Shown here: positions 29,536 to 38,481 of the stretch, one piece after another
Layout: every line of letters starts with the position of its first letter
How positions within the stretch are numbered: the first letter of the stretch is position 1
Source of the DNA: Duganella sp. CF517
GTDB taxonomy: Bacteria > Pseudomonadota > Gammaproteobacteria > Burkholderiales > Burkholderiaceae_D
Assembly (NCBI RefSeq): GCF_900110275.1
Contig: NZ_FODC01000001.1
Coordinates: forward strand, 1 to 64,000
Length of the DNA: 64,000 bases
Reading direction: 5' to 3'
The notes under the pieces: model-generated
Told to the model about the DNA's origin: nothing
Seen by the model: only the letters and a program-made list of their open reading frames with translations
Databases searched by the model: none
Position numbers and translations under genes: made by a program

Positions 29536-29868
29536 TAAAGGTCGAGTTGCTTGACATCTACTGTTGCTCGAACAACTGGGGAAATAGAGATTATTTCTAT
29601 TGATGTAAGCGGGCGAGTGCCTTGTGTTGATTCATCGGCGCGCGTGCCGCAAACGGTGTAGAAGAAGCCGAGGCTTGGCAGAACTGCACGCGCAACTAAT
29701 TCGGGCTTGGTAAACAAGACACCCATCCGCCGCCACTATGCGGTTCCAGCTTGAGGATGGTGGAAGCGATCTCGTTTGAGAGGCTCTGCGTGGATGAATG
29801 TTATGAAATGTTCCTGTCGGAACTGGGCCCACAGTTTATAAAGGTGCAGCTATCACCTCACCAGATAG
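29536..29868 (+). repeat. Remnant of a GAD-like immunity array (copy of 39018-39364)
   Basis: About 330 bp corresponding to 39018-39364: the last codons of one GAD-like gene, the 100-bp leader repeat (29691-29789) and the first 26 or so codons of the next gene (DECYEMFLSELGPQF). The homology stops abruptly at 29868, where a metallopeptidase fragment begins in another frame. The intact start codon is GTG here, and the frame ends at 29939. No function is expected. The repeat marks a recombination junction. Confidence 0.8.
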
Positions 29869-29869
29869 A

Positions 29870-30436
29870 GCGCAGGACAAAGGCACTCCCGCCGCCGAAA
29901 AGCGCGCACAGCAGCGTGCAAAGGTCGTGGAACTGGTAAAGCAGAACGCCGAGCGCGGCATAACCAGCCATTGGAACAACAAGTTCAAAATCGAGATCAA
30001 GGATCCTCAATGCGGCACGAAAGTGCTGCCCATTGTATACAAGCCGGTCTATGTGGAATCGGGCGAGCATTATGTTTTGAAGGTCCACAAAAAATCCGAC
30101 CGCGAGCAGGTATTCGAAAACGTCGTGGATGTATCGCTGGGAACGACTGACTGGACACATGCGCACGAGTTCGGCCATTGCTGTGGCCTGCCGGACGAAT
30201 ACTCGTACACCGACGGTGTGGACGAGACGGTCAAGTATTACAAACCCGACGGTACATTGAGCGAAGCCATCTCAGCACCATTCGATGGCAAAGACCCGAA
30301 AGCGGCGGACGCCACCATTATGGCGGCGTACGGCTGCACCATCGTCAAACCACGTCATGCCTGGAACATCGCCATCGAGGTCCAGGAATTGCTCCGGGCA
30401 AAGATAGGCAGGAAAATTACATGCGACATTATTTAA
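29870..30436 (+). pseudogene. Orphan metallopeptidase toxin tip (5'-truncated effector fragment)
   Basis: An open frame of about 188 codons without a credible start codon; the first GTG is 29927. It carries a zincin motif HAHEFGHCCGLPDEYSY, where HEFGH is the HExxH zinc site and the Met/Asp-turn side continues in IMAAYG. This looks like the C-terminal protease domain of a T6SS or polymorphic toxin whose delivery portion has been lost. The left end is a sharp junction to GAD-like DNA at 29868. The following gene overlaps its end by 16 bases and encodes a likely periplasmic immunity protein, so the protease probably acted in the periplasm. Confidence 0.7.
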
Positions 30437-30945
30437 AATCATTTCTGATGGCATCCGCGCTAACGGCGCCGGTGTCATCGATGGGAGCAACCATGGAACA
30501 GCCAACATTCTCGATCGCCATCGCCTGCACGGGCAACCCGTCATGCATCTTCACGGGCAGTGACTTGCCACTCGAGATCACCATAAAGAACAGTCAGCCC
30601 TACACGATCGGTTTCCCGCGTCGCTATGTCCAAGCGCGCGGCCCGTCGATGAAGCTGGTCGACCGAGAGACCGGTGCGGCAAAAACCCTGAAAACCGAGT
30701 TGGCCGATCACGCCCTGAAGACGGACTACACCATGCTGCAACCCGGCGAGACGCTGACGCTAACGACCCTGATCCGAGGCACAGAGATAACCTCGGTGCG
30801 GCCGAAATATGTCGATCTCCTCGCGGAATTTGCCATCACCACCGACATCAAGGTTCCCGACAGTGAAGCGCCGGTGCGGGCGCGCGGTGCGGGCCAGCTC
30901 AAAATCATCGGCAAGGACACGCTGGAGCGAGACCAAGCGCGCTAG
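30421..30945 (+). CDS. Exported protein, likely periplasmic immunity partner of the metallopeptidase
   Basis: A 174-residue protein with a signal peptide (MRHYLKSFLMASALTAPVSS) and a beta-rich mature part (LEITIKNSQPYTIGFPR, PGETLTLTTLIRGTEI) resembling an inhibitor-like immunoglobulin fold. The start is ATG 30421, inside the 3' end of the metallopeptidase fragment; a longer upstream frame is a shadow. Position and export suggest it blocks the neighbouring protease in the periplasm. No family recognised. Confidence 0.6.
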   Translation: MRHYLKSFLMASALTAPVSSMGATMEQPTFSIAIACTGNPSCIFTGSDLPLEITIKNSQPYTIGFPRRYVQARGPSMKLVDRETGAAKTLKTELADHALKTDYTMLQPGETLTLTTLIRGTEITSVRPKYVDLLAEFAITTDIKVPDSEAPVRARGAGQLKIIGKDTLERDQAR

Positions 30946-31042
30946 CGCGTCCTTGTCGACGAAGCAATCATGCGACTGCAGGCGAAGCTGGCGTTAAAAC
31001 TGGACGCGCCAGCGCAGTCCGCTGCAAACGTTAATAATTCAT

Positions 31043-31408
31043 ATGATCAAACAACGAGCGGAACGAATCGACAGCGCAGCGAAACGCTTTCTGGAATTTC
31101 TATCGGCATTGGAGCCGGAATTTCGACAGGGTTTCTTCAGATTTCGGCTTGAGAAACAAATGCATGAATCTTGCGCATCTTACAAAACTCCGGATGAGGT
31201 TTTAATCGTTAGCGCATTAGAGCACGACCAATTTTTTGACGATATGGAGGACAGCTGCGTGGAAATATTGTCGGCAATGGGTAGAATTCCTGCGCTGATG
31301 CTCATCACTGTGGACCGAGATGTTGAGTATGAAATCCAGTTCGAATATGCGGACATGGCTAGGTGGCCGCTGAGCCTGGCAAATGGTGGAAGCGGCCTGC
31401 CTGGCTAG
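31043..31408 (+). CDS. Small hypothetical protein, possible immunity protein
   Basis: A 121-residue acidic cytoplasmic protein without a recognised family. The N-terminal part is helical (AKRFLEFLSALEPEF), the C-terminal part has alternating strands (PALMLITVDRDVEYEIQFEY), loosely like DUF600/YezG-type immunity proteins. No clear ribosome binding site precedes ATG 31043. It lies among displaced toxin and immunity fragments, so an orphan immunity gene is the best guess. Confidence 0.45.
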   Translation: MIKQRAERIDSAAKRFLEFLSALEPEFRQGFFRFRLEKQMHESCASYKTPDEVLIVSALEHDQFFDDMEDSCVEILSAMGRIPALMLITVDRDVEYEIQFEYADMARWPLSLANGGSGLPG

Positions 31409-31487
31409 GTGTTTGAGTGCTGCAGAACAAAATGACCATGTTAATGTTCCCGAAAGCTGACTTTTAGACAGTATAAGGGGCAGTAAC

Positions 31488-31994
31488 TTGCACATGAACT
31501 TTTCCATAAGAAAATTCCCTTGCGCTGTCATATTGACGATGCTGTGCATTCTTTGCGGCTGCGAAGACAATAACCGGCGCGAAAAAGTATCGGACGACGC
31601 TACCGCCTTCCAAAATCTGGTGACCGTTGATATTCCTTACAGCGCCGTGCGGTGGGAGGTGTTTGGCACTCCCGAATATACCGGGGGTATTCCCGGGCCG
31701 ACGGACTACGTCACCCTGGTGGCACAAATAGTCCCCACCAAAAAACAATCCGATCTACGAGTTGGTTCGGAAACTGTCTGGCTGGCGCCCGAGTCGGCTC
31801 GTCCATGGCCGGACCCGGACTTCAGTAGTTTTGTTCGGAAGAACTTGCAGAATTCCGAGGTGGATCTCGCTAAACACGCAAATTGCCGTCCACTGTCGGC
31901 TACGCTGACAAAAACGTCGAAGCCAGTGCGAGGCTTTGCATGTTCAGGTAAAGCGAAAACACTGATATATCTTCGCATTGCAGATCACACCTAA
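31488..31994 (+). CDS. Lipoprotein of unknown function, possible immunity lipoprotein
   Basis: A 168-residue protein with a lipobox (ILCGC, lipid Cys25) after a basic N-terminus and hydrophobic stretch. The mature part is unrecognised, with two further cysteines (NCRPLSAT and FACSGK) that could form a disulfide. TTG 31488 is chosen because AAGGGG lies seven bases upstream; ATG 31494 is an alternative two codons later. A lipid-anchored periplasmic protein in an effector graveyard is likely immunity against a periplasm-acting toxin, but no adjacent toxin remains. Confidence 0.55.
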   Translation: MHMNFSIRKFPCAVILTMLCILCGCEDNNRREKVSDDATAFQNLVTVDIPYSAVRWEVFGTPEYTGGIPGPTDYVTLVAQIVPTKKQSDLRVGSETVWLAPESARPWPDPDFSSFVRKNLQNSEVDLAKHANCRPLSATLTKTSKPVRGFACSGKAKTLIYLRIADHT

Positions 31995-32011
31995 CCCCGA
32001 ATTCTCGGGTG

Positions 32012-32210
32012 CACGCTAGCCGTCAAAGTAAAGGCGGCTAACGATGTCTTTAAACGTTCAATATATATTCTTGCCAAGAATTCAGACGAAGCTCGCGTAA
32101 CCACATTCCTCGCCACGCTGGAAGACGTAAAAGGATTTGAAGTGTTGCTAGCGCAAGAGAGTAAATTTAAGAACCTCATCAACGCCGACGCACCCCGGCG
32201 TAGCTTTTGA
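32012..32210 (+). pseudogene. Open reading frame fragment without start, origin unknown
   Basis: About 65 codons open to TGA 32208 with plausible helical protein character (AANDVFKRSIYILAKNSDEA, LATLEDVKGFEVLLAQES) but no start codon. It looks like the 3' end of a gene brought in by recombination. No family recognised. Confidence 0.3.
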
Positions 32211-32223
32211 TGGCAGTTATGGG

Positions 32224-32641
32224 ATGACACACATGGCAAATCCCGCGCCAACGTTCCAACAAGTGTGGGATTGGAAAGAGAACTTCAAAGAAGGAGCAGA
32301 CTTGTACAAATCCAGCGGGCAATTGCCAAAGCTTATCTATCCAAGCAAAAGCGCACCTATACGGACGAACATTGAGGCTGGAGACCTGGTCGCTATGGAA
32401 TGGTGGAAATTATCATGTGTGCGACGAAAGCAAGAAGGTGTGGATCCGGAATGCGGACATATTGGCGGATACTGCGACCGGCAACATCGGTTGGGACATG
32501 ACGAAGGAAGAAAATATAGGGAAAACGGAAAGCGAACTACATGAACGCGATAAAGATGAATACAAGAAACCGCCACCAAAAGCCGAGCGCCTTTGGAAGT
32601 ACTCGGGAGTTTGCTATGCAGATCACGTCAACAGCCAATAG
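32224..32641 (+). pseudogene. Frameshifted small protein, probable toxin C-terminal tip
   Basis: Two overlapping frames form one protein. 32224 onward reads MTHMANPAPTFQQVWDWKEN up to GDLV, and after a probable one-base insertion near 32390-32393 the sequence continues LWNGGNYHVCDESKKVWIRN in the next frame to the stop at 32641. The combined length is about 138 residues. Its end overlaps the start of an exported protein at 32616, the usual effector-immunity arrangement, so it may be the tip of a periplasm-acting effector. Family not recognised. Confidence 0.5.
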
Positions 32642-33194
32642 AATAAAATCTAATCTATTTTTTTTCATCGCTCTCCCCTTTCAGACGTTTCCAGCTAGCT
32701 CTGTGGAATTTCCGGTTGCATTCCAACTGGAGAATAAAGAAACGCTTTGTGTAGGTGGAACGAAAAACAAGACAGCTGACAAATGTGACCGCGTTATTGA
32801 TTCACAACCGCTTGACAAGACAACTAGATCGATCTTACAAAGAAGTGACGAAGTCATACTGGTATTCTCACAACCGAACGATGATGGGCACTATTTAGTA
32901 TTGATAGCAAGAATGCCGTCAAAAAGCCCTCAATCTACGCGATATTGTGGCACTGGTTACGAAGATCATTTAATCTTACTTACATATGTTCAAAAAAAAA
33001 TTGCACTGAAAGACGAATTTATTTTGCAAAGCTGTTTAAAGTCTATAGCACTTGACTCGGACGGTGGTGACGACATCTTGAAAGCTATTTCTATCAATCT
33101 CAGTAAATACTCCATTGGTTTTCGATGGCTAACTAATCCAGATAATAAGGACCACACAATTACTGTATCGGATAATAAGTTTTTGCTGGAATAA
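32616..33194 (+). CDS. Exported hypothetical protein, likely immunity protein
   Basis: A 192-residue protein with a signal peptide (MQITSTANRIKSNLFFFIAL, cleavage near PASS) and four cysteines in the mature part (ETLCVGG, ADKCDRV, TRYCGTGY, LQSCLKS). The start is ATG 32616, with GGGAG seven bases upstream; an upstream frame extension is a shadow. Strongly AT-rich compared with the core. It overlaps the end of the frameshifted gene at 32224 by 26 bases, which suggests a cognate pair. Confidence 0.55.
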   Translation: MQITSTANRIKSNLFFFIALPFQTFPASSVEFPVAFQLENKETLCVGGTKNKTADKCDRVIDSQPLDKTTRSILQRSDEVILVFSQPNDDGHYLVLIARMPSKSPQSTRYCGTGYEDHLILLTYVQKKIALKDEFILQSCLKSIALDSDGGDDILKAISINLSKYSIGFRWLTNPDNKDHTITVSDNKFLLE

Positions 33195-33305
33195 CTTTCT
33201 TTCGGTACTTCGTATTGGGATGTCGTGCGAAGGCTGTCTGGCTGCTCAAGCAAGCGTTTACTCGTGGTCAACGTCGGCGTCCAATGTCGTGCTGATCTTC
33301 CCGCT

Positions 33306-35797
33306 CCGGAGATCACGCTCAAGCTGCTGCAGGTCGACGGCACGCGCCGCGCCTGGCACGGCATCTGCACCGACGCCGCCTGGCTGGGCGCCGACGGCGG
33401 ACTGGCGCGCTACGGGCTGCGGCTCGAACTGGGCCTGGTCCTGCTCGGCCCGCGCCGCGACAGCTACATCTTCCAAGACAAGAACGCACAAGACCTGATC
33501 ACCAAACTGCTGGCCGACTACACGCAGGTGCAATTCGAGTTCGACATCACGCAAACCCTGGCGGTACGCCCGATCTGGACCCAATACCGGGAAAGCGACC
33601 TCGAATTCCTGCAGCGCGTGCTGGCGGCCGAGGGCCTGAGCTGGCGCTTCGAGCACGACCAGGATGCGCAGGAAGGCAGCGCCGAACCGGAAGGCGACCA
33701 GAAGCAGGCCAAGCACAAGGTCGTGTTCTTCGACAGCAAGACCGTCGCGCCCGAGACCGAGGGCGGCGCGGCACTGCGCTTCCACGGCGTGCGCGCCACC
33801 GACAGCGAAGACGCCATCGACGAGTTCAACGCGCTGCGCCGCATCCAGGCCAACGCCGTGACCATCAGCAGCTGGGACCCGACGCAGCTGGTGGCACCGG
33901 CCGCCGAGCAAACGACCAGCCTCGACATCGGCGAACTGCCGGCGCTGTCGATCTACGACGGCAGCGCCGAGCGGCGCCACGCCGACAGCGCCGCCGCCGA
34001 TCCGCACAGCCAGCTTATGTTGCAAGCGCTGGAACTGGACAATAAATTGTTCGAAGGCCAGGGTTCGGTGCGCCGCCTGGCGGCCGGCCACGGCTTCGCG
34101 CTGACCCAGCACGAACACTACGCCGACGGCGCCAACCAATTCACCGCGCTGTGGGTCGAACACGAAGGACGCAACAACATCGAACCGTCGCTGGGCGGCC
34201 TGGGCAAGCTGATCGGCGCGGCCAAGGCCGGCCTCGCCACATTGGCCAAGTTCGCCGGCGCGCAACTGGAGGCGGGCACCTACCGCAACCGCTTCGCCTG
34301 CGTACGCGACACGGTCGCCATCGTGCCGCGCGCGGCCGCCGAGCGCTTCAGCGGTGCCGCGCTGGGTCCGCAGACGGCGCTGGTGGTTGGTTTGCCCGAC
34401 GCCGTCAACACCACCACGCGCGAGCACCAGGTACGCATCCAGTTCGCCTGGCAGCGCGGCACCGGCGCCAACCCCGGCGGCCTGGCGCACAACACTGACG
34501 ACAAGGGCAACGCCCCCGGCAACGACGGCTCCGGCACCTGGGTACGCGTGGCCGAGGCGCTGGCCGGCCCCAACTGGGGCTCGCAGTTCACGCCGCGCAT
34601 CGGCACCGAGGTGCTGGTCGACTTCATCGAAGGCGACATGGACCGGCCGCTGGTGGTCGCGCAACTGTACACCGGCGCCGACACGCCGCCGTACGCGGCC
34701 GGCGTCGACAGCGGCGTCAACCACGCCGGCGTCATCTCAGGCATGCACAGCAATAATTTCGACGGTGGCGGCTACAACCAATGGGTGGTCGATGACACGC
34801 CCGGCCAGCTGCGCACGCGCCTGGCCACGTCCAGCGCCGCCACCCAGCTGAATCTCGGCTACCTGGTGCATCAAGGCGTCGGCACGGCGCAGCGCGGCAG
34901 CTATCGCGGTCACGGCTTCGCACTGCGCACCGACGCCTGGGGCGTGCTGCGCTCAGGCGAAGGCATGCTGATCTCGGCCACCGCGCGCGCGGAGCAAGGC
35001 GCCGGCGTCGCCTCGACCCAGCTCGACAGCGCCGAGGCCACCGGCCTGCTGCGCGCCGCCTCCGAACTGAACAAGGTGTCAGCCGACGCCGCCGCACAGC
35101 AAACCGCGCTCGTCAGTAAGGACGCCAACCAGGCGCAGGTCGCCTTCATCACACAGATCGATCCCAAGCAAAAGGGCAAGTTCGACGGCGCCGTCGGCGG
35201 CCACGGCCCGCTGAAGGCCACGGCCGGCGCGCGCTATCTCGACAGCGCCGCGCCGGTGGAAAACTTCGGCGAGCCGGTGGTGCTGATGGAAGCGCCGGCC
35301 AGCATCAACTGGGCCACTTCGGCTTCGACCGTGCTATTCGCCGGCGGGCAGTTGCAGTGGACCACGCAGGCCGACATGCACATGGCGGCGGGATTCACGG
35401 TGGCGTCGGTGGCGGCCAACGCGACGGGCTTGTCACGCACGCCGGCGGCATCCAGGCGATCGCCGCCAACGGGCCCGTGTCGCTGCAGGCGCACACCGAT
35501 CAATTGGAGATTTGGGCCGACAAGGCGATCACGATCGTATCGGTCAACGATGTCATCGAGGTCAAGGCGAGCCAGAAGATCGTGCTGCAGGCCGGACAGT
35601 CGTCGGTGACGCTGGAGGGCGGGAATATCACTTTCGCCCGTCCGGGGAATTTCACGGTCAAGGGTGGGCAGCATATCTTCCAAGCTGGCGGTAGCAGTGC
35701 CGCCGCATTGCCTGCCCTGCCTAGTGCGAGCACTACGATCTGCCTTGAATGTTTGAAGAAAGCGGCACTGCAAGGTAGCAGTTTCTTGCGCCGCTGA
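33306..35797 (+). pseudogene. vgrG copy 2: 5'-truncated and frameshifted
   Basis: Nearly identical to the vgrG at 22824 from codon 79 (ITLKLLQ) to the end, but the first 78 codons are replaced by unrelated or highly diverged sequence (33225-33306). A one-base deletion near 35432 (GGCTTGTCAC where copy 1 has GGCTTGTTCAC) shifts the frame, so the last 120 codons, including the C-terminal needle, are out of frame. They remain well preserved (FTVKGGQHIFQAGG, tail ICLECLKKAALQGSSFLRR). It heads the third module, with adaptor at 35825 and effector at 36784. Probably non-functional; it could serve as donor sequence for gene conversion. Confidence 0.85.
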
Positions 35798-35824
35798 CGC
35801 CCTACTCGCACGGAAAATCTCACG

Positions 35825-36758
35825 ATGAACAGCCATTCCTCCGCGCCCCGACGAGGGCCAAAAAGTCGATAACACCTACGCGCTGATCGACTGCGCCGCG
35901 CACGATGACGCCTTCTCGCAGTTGACGACGCGCTTTCCCGATGCGCAATGGCGCTCGCTGTTCGCCGATACACCGGAGGCGCATCTGCAATCCGCCGCGC
36001 CGCTGTTGATTGCGCTCGACCCAACCGCCGGCGATAAATCCATCTTCATGTGGCTGATCGAGAAGGAACGCGCGCATCCGAGCGTCACCTGGCTCAAAAG
36101 CCACTTCGGTCTGCCGGTCTTGGCAATGATGTTGACACGCCGGCTGCAATGCCGAATCAACGACGACGAAGATGTCGTGCTGCGCTTCTACGATCCACGC
36201 ATTTTGCTTGGCCTGTCCTCCGCGATGACAGGACGACAGAAAAAATTCTTCATCGCGCCAGTCAGCAGCTGGACCGCGTGGGAGCCGCGCCGGGAGGCCT
36301 ACTACGGCATCGATCCGGAGCCGACCACCCCCGCCGGAATCGCCGCGTTCTCGGTCGTTCCCATCAGTCTCGACGAGCGCCAGCGCGAGCAACTGATGTA
36401 CTACGACAAGTTAGCGCTGTACGACAGCATCATCGCGCACTGGGAGGCAAACAGCCCGGAGGCGATCGAAGGAATGGAAGGCGACATGCTACGCAAAATA
36501 GCTGTTGCCGCCGTAGCGCGCTGCGCCGGTTACGGCATCCACAATGCCGACGATCAGCACCTGTTCGCGGGCTTGATGATGCGCGTGTCGCCGTCGTTCG
36601 ACGCTCATCCGATGGTGCGCAGTTATCTGCGCGACGAAGAAATAGCGCCCGAAGCGCGACTGAGCCAAATGATCGACGAATTGCCGGATGCAATCTGGCG
36701 CCAGATCGGCGAGCAAAAACACTACGAGGCGCTATTCCAACACGCACTACCGGCATGA
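35825..36758 (+). pseudogene. DUF4123 adaptor copy 2, frameshifted near its start
   Basis: It is homologous over its length to the adaptor at 25554 (RRLQCRINDDEDVVLRFYD, LFAGLMMRVSPSFDAHP). The ATG at 35825 opens MNSHSSAP and then meets one C too many in 35846-35849; removing one C yields DEGQKVDNTYALIDCAAHDDAF, continuous with the family. As written, translation from ATG 35825 stops after 15 codons, and only an internal TTG (35922) gives a 278-residue product lacking the first strand. It is best called a recent pseudogene or a sequence error. Confidence 0.7.
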
Positions 36759-36783
36759 CACAACTTACGCAAAACGAGAACTT

Positions 36784-37685
36784 ATGACTGGTGGATTCAA
36801 TCTAACCGAGCGGATACAAACCGTCACCAAAAAGCTGGCAGACGTCAACGCGGAGATGGCGTGGGAGGCGGCCGGTACGGCTGCGGACGTCGCCGGAATG
36901 GTCGATCCGACGCCGATCTCGGACGCGGTCGGTGCCGGCATTGCTATACGCAATGGCGATTTCCTCGGCGCCGGGCTGAATGTGGTTGGGATGATTCCCT
37001 ACCTCGGTGACGCGGTGGCGAAACCTATCAAGGCGACGCGCGTCGCCAAGCGAGTTCTAGCGCTCAAAGAAAAAGCCACCTTGTTGACAAAGGAATTGGC
37101 CGACCTCAATGCGTTGAAAAAGAAAGAGGAAGCAGCGGAACTGGCGGCCAAAGAAGCTAAGATTGCAGTAGACGCGAAAAAGGCCCAAGACGCGGAAAAG
37201 GCCGCTGCGGAGCAGAAAAGGCAGCAGCTAAGGCCAAAGATAAAGATTGCGAGGATTGCGGCACAAAAGCGGAAGCTCAAGCTAAAAGTGCCCCGCCAAA
37301 AACAACTACAGCTTACAGTGTAGCCTATGAGACAAAGCTTCAGCCTACTGACTTTGGCAAGAGCCGCTCTGTGCATTTCAACAGAGCAAATGCGGCTTTC
37401 GACGAGGCCTTGAAGAAAGACAAAGATTTCAGCACGGCGATGGAAAAGTTAATCCCCGACATCGGGACGTCTGTTTCGTCATTTGGCGGACGCGCAACCC
37501 CGCCAGGATGGGTTTGGGAGCATGCGTCTACGTCCACCGCGATGGGCCAGAAAGGTATTATGCGTCTGGTTCCAGGCGAGCAACACACTCCAGGCTCTGA
37601 CTTTTGGCGAGTGCTACACTCTGACAGAGTGGTAAGTGGTGGTTATTCCGAATGGGCGATTCCAGCAGGCGCACCTAAAAACTAG
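36784..37685 (+). pseudogene. T6SS effector with shared N-terminus and HNH/ENDO VII (WHH-like) nuclease tip, frameshifted
   Basis: Start MTGGFNLTERIQTVTKKLAD, then the shared region (DAVGAGIAIRNGDFLGAGL, GMIPYLGDAVAKP) and a coiled-coil linker. A missing A in the tract 37216-37219 shifts the frame. Restoring it gives AAAKAKDKDCEDCG (motif at 37245-37259) and a toxin tip continuing to 37685 with ATPPGWVWEHAS, MRLVPGEQHTPGSDFW and a closing YSEWAIPAGAPKN. This resembles WHH-family HNH nucleases, with WEH in place of WHH. As written, the product stops at 37323, before the toxin. The SUKH immunity gene follows after five bases. Confidence 0.75.
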
Positions 37686-37690
37686 GATTA

Positions 37691-38155
37691 ATGATGGACG
37701 TAAAACGAATTAATATCAACTTGAACGGTCTTCCTACCCCGCCTTTGGCTGATTCAGAAAAAATTAAAGAACTCGAGAAAAAAATTAAATTAAAATTACC
37801 TCGTGATTATCGCCAATTTTTACAAATTCACGATGGTGGACATCCAGAGATAGGGTCGGTTATCATTGATCAAAATGAACTCACCAACATTTTTGATGTA
37901 GATTGGTTTTACTCGATCGCAAATTCGAAAATCAAAAGCATCTTCGAAGCTATTGAACAATGGAAACCTGTGCTTGGAAATGAGGCATTGCCTTTTGCGC
38001 AAGACGGTGGTGGAAATCAATTTTATTTGAATTTGAAAAGCAACGAGGAAACAGTGTGGTTACTACTACATGATCAAAATAATAAAACAATAAAAATCGC
38101 TGATAATTTCGCCGCCTTCATCTCGCTGCTGCAGGATAATCCTGATTTTATTTAA
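37691..38155 (+). CDS. SMI1/KNR4 (SUKH) family immunity protein
   Basis: A 154-residue SUKH-fold protein. IKELEKKIKLKLPRDYRQFL, the IHDGGHPEIG turn and ALPFAQDGGGNQFYLNL are characteristic of the SMI1/KNR4 family, a common immunity group against HNH/WHH-type nuclease toxins. It starts five bases after the effector stop at 37685 (ATG 37691, or 37694). It is markedly AT-rich and intact although its toxin is frameshifted. Confidence 0.88.
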   Translation: MMDVKRININLNGLPTPPLADSEKIKELEKKIKLKLPRDYRQFLQIHDGGHPEIGSVIIDQNELTNIFDVDWFYSIANSKIKSIFEAIEQWKPVLGNEALPFAQDGGGNQFYLNLKSNEETVWLLLHDQNNKTIKIADNFAAFISLLQDNPDFI

Positions 38156-38179
38156 TTCAACAATGTGAGCCTGCGAATT

Positions 38180-38481
38180 ATGAACAGATACGAAGGAGAA
38201 CCTTTACTAAGATTAATCGAATGCTATGTACTAGATTCGATCGACCAGTTAACATCCGAGCAAGCGGAAAATTTGGCTTCAATGGAGCCAAAACTGAGCG
38301 GCGCACTGGGCGTGACTGGAACGTGGAAAGAAATTGTAGCAAAGACAATGGATTTCCTGATACGCTTCCCATGCGAATAAAGACTATTTGGCGAAAAAAT
38401 CTGGATATGGCTGCAATCAAAGGAGCTTCGGTTAGTCCCGATGAATTCGCGTTAAAATTTACCGATGACAACTTTTCATAA
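38180..38481 (+). pseudogene. Frameshifted small acidic protein downstream of SUKH gene
   Basis: ATG 38180 opens MNRYEGEPLLRLIECYVLDS through TWKEIVAKTMDF. Adding one T in 38353-38355 continues to PDTLPMRIKTIW and SPDEFALKFTDDNFS, ending at 38481. The reconstructed protein is about 100 residues and resembles a common unnamed family of roughly 100-residue proteins found next to effector/immunity genes (Leu-Glu-x-Tyr-Val-Leu-Asp start, Phe-Ala-x-x-Phe-x-Asp-x-Asn-Phe end). As written it stops at 38380. Probably a second immunity or accessory protein, now broken. Confidence 0.55.

Noticed and set aside
29484..29726. Reverse-strand frame of 80 codons
   Set aside because: It is antisense to the GAD-like array remnant and has no independent protein features.
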